NCBI RefSeq assembly: GCF_900188245.1
Contig: NZ_FZOK01000008.1
Span: 124,001 to 188,000, forward strand
Direction: 5' to 3'
Length of the DNA stretch: 64,000 nt
From: Belliella buryatensis
GTDB lineage: Bacteria; Bacteroidota; Bacteroidia; Cytophagales; Cyclobacteriaceae
Shown here in pieces: positions 9,532 to 18,774 of this stretch. Under the pieces are notes generated by a model. That model was not told the origin of the DNA. It did no database searches and worked only from the letters and a program-made list of their open reading frames with translations. A program made the translations under genes and the position numbers. Every line of letters starts with the position of its first letter. Positions within the stretch are counted from its first letter, which is position 1.

Positions 9532-10212
9532 ATGAGCACAGAAACTGCAGAAATTAAAGAAAAAAAGGTGTCAGAAGCCTTATTTTCTAAAAGAAGAAAA
9601 AAGTTAATAAGCGATCCGCTAGTCGATGACAATCCAATTACCATTCAGGTATTAGGAATATGTTCAGCTCTTGCCGTAACTACACAGATGCAGCCTACCT
9701 TGGTGATGGCCATCTCAGTAATATTTGTAATGGTAATGGCGAACTTGACCATTTCACTATTGAGAAACACTATCCCTTCAAGGGTTAGGATAATTGTTCA
9801 GTTAGCTGTTGTCGCCTCTTTAGTGACGCTAGTTAACGAAGTATTGAAAGCTTTTGCTTTCGATATGTACAAAGAACTTTCAGTATTTGTAGGCTTGATC
9901 ATTACCAACTGTATCGTAATGGGTAGACTAGAGGCTTTCGCCTTAGGAAACAAGCCTTACGATTCTATTCTTGATGGATTTGGTAGTGCTTTAGGTTATT
10001 CTTGGATTATACTTGCTGTTGCCTTCTTCAGGGAGTTATTAGGTTCTGGTTCAGTATTCGGTGTTCAAATCTATGATGGAATCAGCAGCCTATTTGGTGG
10101 AGAATTCAGCCTAGCGACCAATGGTCTTATGGTATCTCCAGTAGGGGCTTTCATTATCTTAGGTCTGATCATTTGGGTACAGCGTACCAAGACAGGTTAT
10201 GTTGAACATTAA
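9532..10212 (+). CDS. nqrD: Na+-translocating NADH:quinone reductase subunit D
   Basis: Integral membrane subunit with about six helices. NqrD and NqrE are homologous, oppositely oriented proteins that form the core around an Fe-S centre. The product is 226 aa with a hydrophilic N-terminus and the family sequences [19 protein letters not shown] and [12 protein letters not shown]-like region; a conserved Cys lies in ITNCIVMGR (around residue 125). Position between nqrC and nqrE confirms the identity. Confidence 0.95.
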   Translation: MSTETAEIKEKKVSEALFSKRRKKLISDPLVDDNPITIQVLGICSALAVTTQMQPTLVMAISVIFVMVMANLTISLLRNTIPSRVRIIVQLAVVASLVTLVNEVLKAFAFDMYKELSVFVGLIITNCIVMGRLEAFALGNKPYDSILDGFGSALGYSWIILAVAFFRELLGSGSVFGVQIYDGISSLFGGEFSLATNGLMVSPVGAFIILGLIIWVQRTKTGYVEH

Positions 10213-10226
10213 TAAAGAAGAGAGAA

Positions 10227-10838
10227 ATGGAATTATTTAGCTTAGCAATTAAGTCAATCTTTATTGACAACATGGTTTTTGCCTACTTCTTGGGAATGTG
10301 TTCATTTTTGGCTGTTTCCAAAAAAGTAAGTACAGCTATTGGTCTTGGTGCCGCAGTAATATTTGTATTGACAGTAACAGTTCCAGTAAACTGGCTTTTG
10401 AATGAATTCATCTTAAAAGAAGGAGCCTTGACATGGGCTAGCGCATCTCTTGCAGGTGTGGATTTATCTTTCTTGAGATTCATTATGTTCATCGCTATCA
10501 TCGCTGCAATGGTTCAGCTTGTAGAGATGGTCGTAGAAAAATTCGCTCCTGCTCTTTATGGAGCACTAGGTATATTCCTTCCTTTGATTGCTGTAAACTG
10601 TGCTATCTTAGGTGGTTCACTTTTTATGGCACAAAGAGATTATACCTTAGCTGAATCTACAGTATATGGATTCGGATCTGGTACAGGCTTCTTCTTGGCA
10701 ATTGTAGCTTTAGCTGCTATTAGAGAAAAGCTAAAATACTCTAATGTACCAAACGGCTTAAAAGGATTGGGTATTACCATGCTTTTGACTGGTCTTATGG
10801 GTATAGCATTTATGTCTTTCATGGGTATAGATCTATAA
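10227..10838 (+). CDS. nqrE: Na+-translocating NADH:quinone reductase subunit E
   Basis: Integral membrane subunit homologous to NqrD, about six helices, 203 aa. Conserved cysteines are seen in [13 protein letters not shown] (near residue 26) and AVNCAILGG (near residue 120), consistent with the intramembrane iron-sulfur site. A purine-rich GAAGAGAG precedes the ATG. It is the last gene of the cluster and is followed at once by a strong terminator, so nqrF is not co-transcribed. Confidence 0.95.
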   Translation: MELFSLAIKSIFIDNMVFAYFLGMCSFLAVSKKVSTAIGLGAAVIFVLTVTVPVNWLLNEFILKEGALTWASASLAGVDLSFLRFIMFIAIIAAMVQLVEMVVEKFAPALYGALGIFLPLIAVNCAILGGSLFMAQRDYTLAESTVYGFGSGTGFFLAIVALAAIREKLKYSNVPNGLKGLGITMLLTGLMGIAFMSFMGIDL

Positions 10839-10860
10839 AAAAAGCAAAACATATTCAAGT

Positions 10861-10892
10861 AAAAAGGCCTCAGAAAATTCTGAGGCCTTTTT
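10861..10892. terminator. Bidirectional terminator between nqrE and ABC-F gene
   Basis: AGGCCTCAGAA pairs with TTCTGAGGCCT, flanked by A and T runs on both sides, between two convergent genes. It should stop both the nqr operon and the ABC-F gene. Confidence 0.85.
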
Positions 10893-10912
10893 GTTGATAC
10901 AGAAATTTTATG

Positions 10913-12805
10913 TTATATGATTCCTTCTAACTCACTCAATTCCAACCAACGCATTTCCTTTTCTTCTAATATGTCATCGATTTCTTGAATTCTTGCAGAC
11001 CACTTGATTAACTCTTGATGATCATCTGATCCCTGAGTGATTTTAGCTACGACTACTTCTTTTTCACGTTGAAGCTTTTCGATAGTCTGATTCAACTCTT
11101 CAAATTCCTTTTTCTCCTTGAAACTAGCTTTATTCTTTGGGGGATTTTGGTCTTGAACTTCTTGAATACTTTTCTGGGAAGCAACCTTTTCTTGAGGTTT
11201 TGCCGTTTGATTTTCTTTCTCCCATTCTCTGAAATCAGAATAATTCCCAGGGAAATCCTTAATCTTACCCTCTCCTTCAAAGACAAACAAATGATCTACC
11301 AGCCTATCCATAAAGTACCTATCGTGAGAAACTATGATAAGACATCCTGGAAAGTTATCCAAAAATTCCTCAAGTGTATTAAGTGTCACGATATCCAAAT
11401 CATTGGTAGGTTCATCAAGTATGAGAAAATTTGGACTTTTTATCAATATCATCAAAAGCTGCAATCTCCTTCTCTCTCCACCGCTTAATTTTGCGATTGG
11501 GGTATGTTGCTGTTTGGGGGGGAATCCAAATTTTGTCAAAAACTGAGAAACTGTAATTGTAGCTCCACCAGCAACAGTAACCACCTCTGCTACTTCTTTA
11601 ACGATATCAAGAAGTCTTTTTTCTTCATCAAAAGAATCTTCCTCTTGTCGGTAGTAACCAATTGCTGTTGTTTGTCCAATTCCTACTTTTCCTGCATCAG
11701 GTTCCAATATTCCAGTAACCATATTGAGAAAGGTTGTTTTCCCAGCCCCATTGGGTCCTACTATACCTATTTTATCTCCTTTCTTAAAGATATAAGAAAA
11801 GTCTTCTATGATCTTTTTATCATCAAAAGATTTCTTTATATGCTCGATTTCTATGATCTTATTACCTAGACGTTGAGAGGTCACAGCTAATTCAATCTCG
11901 CGTTCTTCTCTCTTACTAAAAGCTTTTTCTTTTGTTTCTTCAAAAGCATCTACCCTATATTTAGCTTTGGTACCTCTGGCTTTAGGCTGTCTTCTGATCC
12001 AATCCAATTCTTTTTTATAGAGACTCTTTGCTTTATCTATTTCAGTAGCCTCTATCTCTCTTCGTTCAGCTTTTTTCTCTAAGAAATAGCCATAATTTCC
12101 CATATAGCGATGTATACTTCCATTGTCCAATTCTAGAATTTGATTAGTCACCTTCTCTAAGAAATACCTATCATGGGTTACCATAAACAAAGCCAAATTT
12201 GCTTTGGAAAGGTACTCTTCAAGCCATTCTATAGTTTCTAAATCCAAGTGGTTAGTTGGCTCATCAAGTAATAATAGATCAGGTTTTTCTAAGATAGCCT
12301 TAGCCAATGCAACTCTTTTTCGCTGGCCTCCACTTAAATTTCCCACAGCAATATCTGTATCATGTAGTCCTAGCTTACCTAGGATCTCCTTTACTTGATA
12401 TTCGAAATCCCAAGCTTCCAGTCTATCCATTTTTTCGAAAATCTTCTGTAGCTGTTCAGAATTATCTATACCATTTTCAGAATCAATCATTGCCCTATGA
12501 TAATTTTCTATGACTTTCAAAGTCTCATTATCACTCCCATCAAAGATTGTTTGATATATAGAAAGATTTCCTGTGAAAACTGGATTTTGGTGAACGTAAG
12601 CAACTTTGACCTGCTGATTGATTGCAATCTGTCCTGAATCGGGGACTTCTATTCCCATGATGATCTTCATCAAAGTGGATTTTCCTGCTCCATTGATACC
12701 AACAAGTGCTACCTTTTGCCCCTGATCTAAGCCAAAAGAAATATTTTGAAAAAGTTTACGCTCGCCAAAAGACTTGCTGAGATTTTCTACTGATAAGTAA
12801 TTCAT
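10913..12805 (-). CDS. ABC-F family ATPase (Uup/EttA-like)
   Basis: A soluble protein with two ABC ATPase domains and no membrane helices; ABC-F proteins bind ribosomes or, in Uup, branched DNA and ribosomes. Domain 1 has Walker A GINGAGKST (36-44), signature LSGGQ (157-161) and DEPTNHLD; domain 2 has GPNGAGKTT (350-358), LSGGERRR and DEPTNDLD. A charged linker (~240-310) joins them, and residues ~540-630 form a coiled-coil tail, which favours the Uup-like subgroup. At 630 aa the length fits. A -7 element lies only a few bases before the ATG, so the mRNA may be nearly leaderless. Confidence 0.93.
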   Translation of the reverse strand: MNYLSVENLSKSFGERKLFQNISFGLDQGQKVALVGINGAGKSTLMKIIMGIEVPDSGQIAINQQVKVAYVHQNPVFTGNLSIYQTIFDGSDNETLKVIENYHRAMIDSENGIDNSEQLQKIFEKMDRLEAWDFEYQVKEILGKLGLHDTDIAVGNLSGGQRKRVALAKAILEKPDLLLLDEPTNHLDLETIEWLEEYLSKANLALFMVTHDRYFLEKVTNQILELDNGSIHRYMGNYGYFLEKKAERREIEATEIDKAKSLYKKELDWIRRQPKARGTKAKYRVDAFEETKEKAFSKREEREIELAVTSQRLGNKIIEIEHIKKSFDDKKIIEDFSYIFKKGDKIGIVGPNGAGKTTFLNMVTGILEPDAGKVGIGQTTAIGYYRQEEDSFDEEKRLLDIVKEVAEVVTVAGGATITVSQFLTKFGFPPKQQHTPIAKLSGGERRRLQLLMILIKSPNFLILDEPTNDLDIVTLNTLEEFLDNFPGCLIIVSHDRYFMDRLVDHLFVFEGEGKIKDFPGNYSDFREWEKENQTAKPQEKVASQKSIQEVQDQNPPKNKASFKEKKEFEELNQTIEKLQREKEVVVAKITQGSDDHQELIKWSARIQEIDDILEEKEMRWLELSELEGII

Positions 12806-12809
12806 GGTG

Positions 12810-12817
12810 CAAAGATA
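12810..12817 (-). promoter_or_regulatory. Promoter -7 element of the ABC-F gene
   Basis: On the minus strand the sequence reads TATCTTTG, a match to TAnnTTTG, ending only 5 bases before the ATG at 12805. Transcription would start at or next to the start codon. Confidence 0.45.
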
Positions 12818-12893
12818 GCGTTTGTAAAGTGCAAAATCAGCGCTTTATAAAAATTCCTTATATAATTGAAAAACTTAATTAAAACAGCAGTAA

Positions 12894-13061
12894 ACAAGTT
12901 TTTACAATAAATTACTTCAAAGCAACACAATCGCATGCCCCAGATGTAGCCTCGAATTAGAAGTAGATAGAGAAAAATCTGAAGGAGCATTAGCTGCTTT
13001 GAGTAAATTACAGTCTGGGCTACATGAAGCAGCTACCATTCGACAAAACTCCAAGACTTGA
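12894..13061 (+). pseudogene. Coding-like fragment without start codon
   Basis: An open frame of 55 codons runs from the TAA at 12891 to a TGA at 13059-13061. It has no ATG or GTG. The translation looks protein-like, with a CPRC cysteine pair followed by SLELEVDREKSEGALAAL. It could be the 3' remnant of a lost gene or chance. It lies between the ABC-F gene and a small coiled-coil gene, both on the other strand. Confidence 0.25.
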
Positions 13062-13067
13062 TAAACA

Positions 13068-13388
13068 TCATCCTTTTTTGATTAAAACCTTGAAAGCTTC
13101 TCCAAGTTGTTTAAAGGCATTTTTAAAATGCTTTTGAGACTTTTTTAAATTAGGCTCCATTTCTATTTTTTTCGAATTGTATAGGTTTTCAACTTTTGAT
13201 TTACCCTTCTTGAGTTCTTCTTCTATGGTAGTCCTTTTTTCTCTCAGATCTTTGATTTTCTTTTCTAAATCAACTTTTGCCTCACCACCTGCATCCGCTG
13301 CTTTTTCAATTAAATGTTCTATTTTAGTACCAATGTCCTGAAGGAGCGACTCCACTTCATCAAACCCGGATTTTTTATGACCTTCCAT
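13068..13388 (-). CDS. Small charged coiled-coil protein, unknown function
   Basis: I do not recognise the family. The product (106 aa) starts at an ATG at 13388, has no signal peptide or membrane segment, and is rich in Lys and Glu. Residues ~10-80 should form amphipathic helices/coiled coil (KVDLEKKIKDLREKRTTIEEELKKGKSK). A helical tail with Phe at regular positions (HFKNAFKQLGEAFKVLIKK) could bind a membrane or partner. It is divergent from the gene at 13423, with only 34 bases between the two ATGs, so the two probably share control sequences. A resemblance to YtxH-like or apolipoprotein-like helical proteins is only general. Confidence 0.7.
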   Translation of the reverse strand: MEGHKKSGFDEVESLLQDIGTKIEHLIEKAADAGGEAKVDLEKKIKDLREKRTTIEEELKKGKSKVENLYNSKKIEMEPNLKKSQKHFKNAFKQLGEAFKVLIKKG

Positions 13389-13422
13389 TATCTTTAATTT
13401 GATTCTAAAACTAATTTACGAA

Positions 13423-14097
13423 ATGTTAGCTGAAATAATCGAAAAACTAGAAACAACCACGAAATTGAAACAAGACTTATTCAATCAACTAGTGGCGTAT
13501 TTTGATAACTTAGAAAAAACTTGTCGTGAAGTAGCTTCAGAATTACAAGCTGCTGAAACTATTAATAACTTACCTATCAGAATTGAAAAAGTAAATGATT
13601 ATGAATTTCTTTTCAGAATAGGGGGAGATGTTTTGATTTTTATGATGCAAAGCAACATAGTTAGAATACCTGACGAAGCCTACATTTGCAAAACCAAATA
13701 CCTTAAAGATGACATCAGTCTCCGCTATTTTGGTCAAGTTTTAATCTATAATTTTCTAGCTGACACAATTACTTACGGTAGATTGGAAGATCCAGGCTAC
13801 TTGATTAGTCGCCTCCTATTGAATAGAGAAAATAAATTCTTCTTAGAAGGTGACAGAAAGATTGTTTTTGATTTTCCAGAACTGAAAGTGAATACTGTCA
13901 CAAAAGAGAAAAACAGGCAACTCGTAGAAGGCTTAGTACTATCAGCACTCAACAATGACCTACTAGCTCCCAACTTCCATGATATCATGATGATCAATTA
14001 TCATCAAAAGTTAGAACACACTTCAAGTATGGGCAATCCACAAAAAATAGGTTTTGACATGTTTGCAAAAAACAGAGAAAACCCTAATTCTCAATAG
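13423..14097 (+). CDS. Conserved-looking hypothetical protein
   Basis: The product is 224 aa from the ATG at 13423 (an upstream TTG at 13399 would add 8 residues). It is soluble, with a helical N-terminus (residues 1-45, EIIEKLETTTKLKQDLFNQL) and a mixed alpha/beta core (YEFLFRIGGDVLIFMMQSN, YFGQVLIYNFLADTITYGR). No motif I know is visible. It is divergent from the small coiled-coil gene and its 3' end overlaps the convergent ABC exporter gene by 14 bases. The overlap of two stop-codon regions supports both frames being real. Function unknown. Confidence 0.75.
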   Translation: MLAEIIEKLETTTKLKQDLFNQLVAYFDNLEKTCREVASELQAAETINNLPIRIEKVNDYEFLFRIGGDVLIFMMQSNIVRIPDEAYICKTKYLKDDISLRYFGQVLIYNFLADTITYGRLEDPGYLISRLLLNRENKFFLEGDRKIVFDFPELKVNTVTKEKNRQLVEGLVLSALNNDLLAPNFHDIMMINYHQKLEHTSSMGNPQKIGFDMFAKNRENPNSQ

Positions 14098-15874
14098 GCT
14101 CATTATTTTGAGTCTGCTTTTCATATAATTCTGCATAGACTCCTTTTTTGGACATCAATTCTTCATGACTACCTTGCTCAACAAGCCTACCGTCATCCAA
14201 AACAATGATTTTATTTGCCAACTTGGCAGAAGATACCCTGTGAGATATGATGATTGAAGTCCTATTCTCCATTATCTTACTCAAGGCGTTGAGAATGGCA
14301 TTTTCTGTTTTGGTATCTACTGCAGATAGACAATCATCCAAGAGTAAAATACTAGGCTCCTTAGCTATTGCACGTGCTATTGATACTCTTTGCTTCTGAC
14401 CACCTGATAGTGTAATCCCCCTCTCCCCTAATTTAGTCTGAAAACCCTTGGGAAAAGCGGCAATGTTATCATAAACATCTGCATCTTTTGCAGCTTTTTC
14501 TACTAGTTCTTCAGGGATTTGATCCAATCCAAAGCCAATATTATTGGAAATACTATCACTAAAAAGGAAAACATCTTGAGGCACGAAACCAATCTGACGT
14601 CTCAAAGCTGCTGTATCAAATGTCTCAATTTTATGACCATCTATGTGAATCTCTCCATCTGATACATCATACATCCTCATCAGAAGATTAGCTATTGTAG
14701 ACTTCCCTGAGCCAGTTGTTCCAATAATTGCGAGTGATTCTCCTGAATCAATATCGAAACTTACGCTATCTAGTGCTTTGATGCCTGACTCTGGATAGGT
14801 GAACGAAACATTTTTCACTTCAATTCTACCCTTAATAGGTATATCTAATCCTTGTGTACTGATTATGTCATTCTTTTCGTCTAAAAACTCGTTGATTCTT
14901 GTTTGAGATGCCGCTGCACGCTGCACGATACTTGTCACCCAACCAAGCGATGTCACTGGCCAAGTAAGCATATTGACATAAAGAATAAACTCAGCAATAA
15001 CTCCATAACCTATCGTCCCGTCTATCACTTGCATTCCGCCTACATACACGGTGATGATGGTACTGATACCAATCAAGGCCAAGATAAGAGGATAGAAAAG
15101 AGCCTGGACTAAGGTTAATCGTATAGATTTATCTTTATAATCTTCACTTGCTGTCTTGAAATCGTTGACACTGTCATCTTCTCTGACGAAAGCCTTCAAA
15201 ACTCTGATTCCAGAAAAGGCTTCTTGAACAAAAGTACTCAAACCGGAAAGGCTTCTTTGAATTTTTTCTGACCTTTCATTGATCAGATTATTGACAAAAT
15301 ATATACTGATAGACAGGACTGGGAGTGGTAATAGGGAGTAAATGGTCAATTCTACATTTACACTGAGCATATACCCAATCACCAAAGGAAATAATATCAA
15401 CAGATTAAGGCCATACATGATCGCCGGTCCCAAATACATCCTTACTCTACTTACGTCCTCTGTAATTCTCGCCATCAAATCCCCCGTACTATTTCTTCTA
15501 TAAAAACTCAGAGGTAGGCTCTGATAATGATCGAAAATCTCATTTTTCATGTCATACTCTATCAGTCTAGACATAATAATAATAGTCTGACGGATCAAGA
15601 ATAAAAAGAAACCTCGAAGCAAGGCCATGACAAGGATCAAAACTCCAAAAATAAAGATGAATTTCAAGAATGAAGATCTAGCTATAACACTCAGTTCACC
15701 TTCACTAAATACCTGATAATACGCAAAACTCTCCACCACATAATCTATGGCTATCCGGACAAGTTGAGCTGGAATAATTACAAAAATATTAGATATCACA
15801 GTAAATATGATCCCTAACAAAAGGTAACCCTTATATTTATATAAATATTTATTTAATCGCCAGAGTGGTTTCAC
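14084..15874 (-). CDS. ABC exporter, fused permease and ATPase (MsbA-like)
   Basis: A half-transporter of 596 aa. Residues ~1-320 form six transmembrane helices (ABC transporter type 1 region) and ~335-580 the ATPase: Walker A IGTTGSGKST, signature LSGGQKQR, Walker B SILLLDDCLSA, and switch His in IIISHRVSS. This is the layout of lipid A flippases (MsbA) and multidrug exporters (BmrA, LmrA); it should work as a homodimer in the inner membrane. No second half-transporter is adjacent. The substrate cannot be told from the sequence. Confidence 0.93.
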   Translation of the reverse strand: MKPLWRLNKYLYKYKGYLLLGIIFTVISNIFVIIPAQLVRIAIDYVVESFAYYQVFSEGELSVIARSSFLKFIFIFGVLILVMALLRGFFLFLIRQTIIIMSRLIEYDMKNEIFDHYQSLPLSFYRRNSTGDLMARITEDVSRVRMYLGPAIMYGLNLLILFPLVIGYMLSVNVELTIYSLLPLPVLSISIYFVNNLINERSEKIQRSLSGLSTFVQEAFSGIRVLKAFVREDDSVNDFKTASEDYKDKSIRLTLVQALFYPLILALIGISTIITVYVGGMQVIDGTIGYGVIAEFILYVNMLTWPVTSLGWVTSIVQRAAASQTRINEFLDEKNDIISTQGLDIPIKGRIEVKNVSFTYPESGIKALDSVSFDIDSGESLAIIGTTGSGKSTIANLLMRMYDVSDGEIHIDGHKIETFDTAALRRQIGFVPQDVFLFSDSISNNIGFGLDQIPEELVEKAAKDADVYDNIAAFPKGFQTKLGERGITLSGGQKQRVSIARAIAKEPSILLLDDCLSAVDTKTENAILNALSKIMENRTSIIISHRVSSAKLANKIIVLDDGRLVEQGSHEELMSKKGVYAELYEKQTQNNEPIEN

Positions 15875-15928
15875 GAAATAAAAACTTTTAAATCACTTGA
15901 TTAGTTTTTTTTAACTACCTTAATTGCA

Positions 15929-15960
15929 TTGGTAAAGCCCGAGAAAAATATATAATTTTG
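15929..15960 (+). promoter_or_regulatory. Promoter of the leucine dehydrogenase-like gene
   Basis: A TTG (15929-15931) is followed after 21 bases by TAATTTTG (15953-15960), matching the Bacteroidota -33/-7 promoter. The leader to the ATG at 16022 is about 55 bases. Confidence 0.6.
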
Positions 15961-16021
15961 CATCGGTGATTTTACAACACAACAATCCCAAATATAACAC
16001 AATAAAAAATTCCAAGTTCAA

Positions 16022-17122
16022 ATGGTAGAGATTAATCCTGTGGAAAAAGTAAGAGAAGGATCCATCTATGGACAGATCACTTCTTTAGGTCATGAGCAAT
16101 TGGTCATCTGTTACGATGAGCCTACAGGGCTGAAGGCTATTATAGGCATCCACAATACAGTCCTAGGCCCCGCACTAGGCGGCACAAGGATGTGGAACTA
16201 TGCATCGGAGGCGGAGGCCATCACTGATGTTCTGAGATTGTCCAGAGGGATGACATTCAAAGCTGCTATCTCAGGCCTAAACTTGGGTGGCGGCAAAGCT
16301 GTCATCATGGGAGATCCAAAATTAAAGAATGAAGCATTCTTGAGAAGATTCGGGAGATTTGTAGATAGCCTAGGAGGAAGATACATTACTGCAGAAGATG
16401 TAAATATGAAAACAAGCGATATGGAATATATCGCTATGGAAACAAAGTACGTAACAGGTCTACCTGAAGTAAGAGGAGGAGGAGGCGACCCATCTCCTGT
16501 GACAGCTTACGGTACTTACCTAGGTATGAAAGCCGCTGCAAATAAAGCTTTCGGAACCGATTCACTGGAAGGTAAAAGAATCCTTGTTCAAGGGGTTGGT
16601 CAGGTAGGTAAATACCTAGTAGAGAGATTAATTAAAGAAAATGCGAAAGTATTTGTGACTGATATTTTCGAAGACAAGCTTGCTGAAGTAGCCAAAAACA
16701 CCGGCGCTACGGCTATTTCTCCTGAGATGGTATATGACTTCGATATGGACATCTACTCTCCATGTGCTTTGGGAGCGACTATCAACGACGACACTATAGA
16801 TAGATTGAAATGTAAAGTAATCGCAGGAGGAGCCAATAATCAGTTGAAAGATGAAGAGTATCATGGAAAAATACTCCTCGAAAAGGGCATCATTTACGCT
16901 CCTGATTTCTTAATCAATTCAGGTGGCTTGATCAATGTATGTGCAGAGTTTATGGGAGGATACAATAGAGAATCCACCTATAGACATGCCGAAAAGATCT
17001 ATGATATCACTACTTCTATCTTAGAAAAATCAGCGATTGAAAATATCCCTTCTCAAGAAGCGGCGATTGAAATGGCTTGGAACAGAATAGAAGCAATGGG
17101 AAGAGTAAAACTCCCTTACTAA
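16022..17122 (+). CDS. Glu/Leu/Phe/Val dehydrogenase, probably leucine dehydrogenase
   Basis: NAD-dependent oxidative deamination of a branched-chain or related amino acid to the 2-oxo acid. The N-terminal dimerisation domain has LGGTRMWNY and the glycine-rich GLNLGGGKAVI with catalytic-type lysines at residues 80 and 92. The Rossmann motif VQGVGQVGKYL starts near residue 190, and PDFLINSGGLINV near 298 is typical of the family. At 366 aa it is the size of leucine and valine dehydrogenases and shorter than glutamate dehydrogenase. Single gene with its own promoter and terminator. Confidence 0.9.
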   Translation: MVEINPVEKVREGSIYGQITSLGHEQLVICYDEPTGLKAIIGIHNTVLGPALGGTRMWNYASEAEAITDVLRLSRGMTFKAAISGLNLGGGKAVIMGDPKLKNEAFLRRFGRFVDSLGGRYITAEDVNMKTSDMEYIAMETKYVTGLPEVRGGGGDPSPVTAYGTYLGMKAAANKAFGTDSLEGKRILVQGVGQVGKYLVERLIKENAKVFVTDIFEDKLAEVAKNTGATAISPEMVYDFDMDIYSPCALGATINDDTIDRLKCKVIAGGANNQLKDEEYHGKILLEKGIIYAPDFLINSGGLINVCAEFMGGYNRESTYRHAEKIYDITTSILEKSAIENIPSQEAAIEMAWNRIEAMGRVKLPY

Positions 17123-17138
17123 TTTTAAAAATAAATTG

Positions 17139-17182
17139 AAACCACCTGAAAGCAGAGATCTTGTAATTTTCAGGTGGTTTTT
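17139..17182 (+). terminator. Terminator after leucine dehydrogenase-like gene
   Basis: AAACCACCTGAAA pairs with TTTTCAGGTGGTTT, followed by a T run. The hairpin overlaps the upstream extension of the nusB frame (to 17174), which is one reason to start nusB further downstream. Confidence 0.85.
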
Positions 17183-17263
17183 AATATGCTTAAAGACAGA
17201 TTAGACGAACTGTCTTCGATTACTACGTCTAAAATATTATATTTACGTTCTTTAAATTCAGGT

Positions 17264-18448
17264 ATGTTAAACAGAAGAATCCTCAGAGTCAAGGCATTTC
17301 AAAGTCTCTATGCTTACGAGCAATGCAAAGCATCTAATTTTAATCTTGCGAAAGACCAAATAAGAGAAGCTTTCCTCCCTGACCTCAATAGCATGGAGGT
17401 TCAAGATAAGACTCAATTAAAAAAAGATGCTGAAACCACCATCAAACTTTTTGAAAATAACCTGAATAATAAGTCCCTAATTTCTTCTCAAGAAGTCAGT
17501 GTAAAAATAAAATCAGAGGCCATAAAAGCTATCAATACTTTTCATAAAGCCAATGAAAAGGATTATGACTTTTTGCTCAAAAATATGATTACTTCCGCTG
17601 AAAAAATCCCACAACTTTACCTGAATGCAGTTCAATTACTTATTGAATTTAGTAATCATGTCAAGCGGGAAAGCGAAAAGAAAAGAAAGATAGCTACAGA
17701 CCGTATTACGGATAACGCAGGCGAACTTAACCTAAGCAAAAACGTTATTTTACAACAGTTGAAAGCTAATCCTGATTTTGAAACAGCAGTAATCAGAAAT
17801 GATGCAACGCTAGATGACCTTGAATTAGAAATCAAAGAATGGTTTAGAGATTACATCAAACCTGCTGAGGCTTATCAAGATTATATCAAAATCAGTCAAC
17901 CAAATAGAGAAGATGATTACAATATCTTAGAGTCAATTCTCAAGAAAATCATTTTCAAGAATGATGCTATGCTCAACTTTTTCTCAGAAAAGGACATGAG
18001 TTGGATAGAAAATAAATCAGTAGTCAGAAGCTTAGCTACTAAATTGATCAAAAACGTGTATGAACAGGAAGTAAGCAGTAGTGATTTACTTCCTGAGATT
18101 GCTATGAACTGGGAAGATGATAAGGAATTCTTCCAAAATATATTTAACTTGACGATCGAAAATGAAGAAGTCAATCGAGACTTGATCGCCAAAAAAACTC
18201 AAAACTGGGATATAGAAAGGATAGCTTTCACTGACAAAATCATCATTTCGATGGCCTTGACAGAAATGAAGTTTTTCCCTAGTATACCAGTGAAAGTAAC
18301 TATCAACGAATACATTGATGTATCCAAAACATATAGTACTCCAAAGAGCAAGCAATTTGTCAACGGTTTATTAGATGTTCTATCTAAAGAAATGTTAGAA
18401 AGCGGAGAAATCAAAAAGAGTGGTAGAGGTCTTTTAGATAATAAATAA
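17264..18448 (+). CDS. nusB: Transcription antitermination factor NusB, long form
   Basis: NusB binds boxA RNA with NusE (S10) in antitermination of rRNA operons. The start at 17264 gives MLNRRILRVKAFQSLYAYEQ, the characteristic NusB beginning, and the C-terminal ~110 residues hold the other half of the fold (RIAFTDKIIISMALTEMKFFPSIPVKVTINEYIDVSKTY is split over that region). The product is 394 aa against ~140 in E. coli because a helical insertion of ~230 residues separates the two parts, as in many Bacteroidota. It is the first gene of a run nusB-ytxH-DUF1573-yajC-ybbR-coaE with gaps of 2-12 bases or overlaps. Confidence 0.88.
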   Translation: MLNRRILRVKAFQSLYAYEQCKASNFNLAKDQIREAFLPDLNSMEVQDKTQLKKDAETTIKLFENNLNNKSLISSQEVSVKIKSEAIKAINTFHKANEKDYDFLLKNMITSAEKIPQLYLNAVQLLIEFSNHVKRESEKKRKIATDRITDNAGELNLSKNVILQQLKANPDFETAVIRNDATLDDLELEIKEWFRDYIKPAEAYQDYIKISQPNREDDYNILESILKKIIFKNDAMLNFFSEKDMSWIENKSVVRSLATKLIKNVYEQEVSSSDLLPEIAMNWEDDKEFFQNIFNLTIENEEVNRDLIAKKTQNWDIERIAFTDKIIISMALTEMKFFPSIPVKVTINEYIDVSKTYSTPKSKQFVNGLLDVLSKEMLESGEIKKSGRGLLDNK

Positions 18449-18459
18449 ACAACAAAGAG

Positions 18460-18762
18460 ATGAGCAAAAGCAGCACAGGATGGGTCGCATTTTTAGCTGG
18501 TGCCGGTATTGGCGCAGCTTTGGGGATACTGTTTGCCCCAGATTCAGGAAAAAACACAAGAGATAAGCTATCTTACCAACTTTCTAAATATAAGGAAGAA
18601 CTTGAAGAGCTTATCAAAGACTTGAGAGAAGGAAAAAACATGCCTTTTAACGAAGCAAAGTCTGAAGGAAATAAAGTGATATCTGACGCTAAAAATAAGG
18701 CAGAAAACTTATTGAGCGATGTCAACAAACTCATAGATCAAATCAACCAAGAAGCTAATTAA
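18460..18762 (+). CDS. YtxH domain protein
   Basis: A 100-aa protein with one N-terminal glycine-rich hydrophobic segment (residues ~6-27, AFLAGAGIGAALGILFAPDSG), which is the YtxH family signature, and a long charged helical region behind it. YtxH proteins of Firmicutes are general-stress proteins; the role in Bacteroidota is unknown. The protein is probably membrane-anchored with the helix facing the cytoplasm. It lies 11 bases after nusB. Confidence 0.88.
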   Translation: MSKSSTGWVAFLAGAGIGAALGILFAPDSGKNTRDKLSYQLSKYKEELEELIKDLREGKNMPFNEAKSEGNKVISDAKNKAENLLSDVNKLIDQINQEAN

Positions 18763-18774
18763 CCTAATATATTT

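Noticed and set aside
11069-11488. 139-codon frame on the plus strand inside the ABC-F gene
   Set aside because: Antisense shadow of a well-supported gene; sequence is low-complexity Phe/Leu-rich with no domain.
12802-12990. 62-codon minus-strand frame before the ABC-F gene
   Set aside because: Overlaps the promoter and start of the ABC-F gene and lacks its own signals; composition reflects A+T-rich non-coding DNA.
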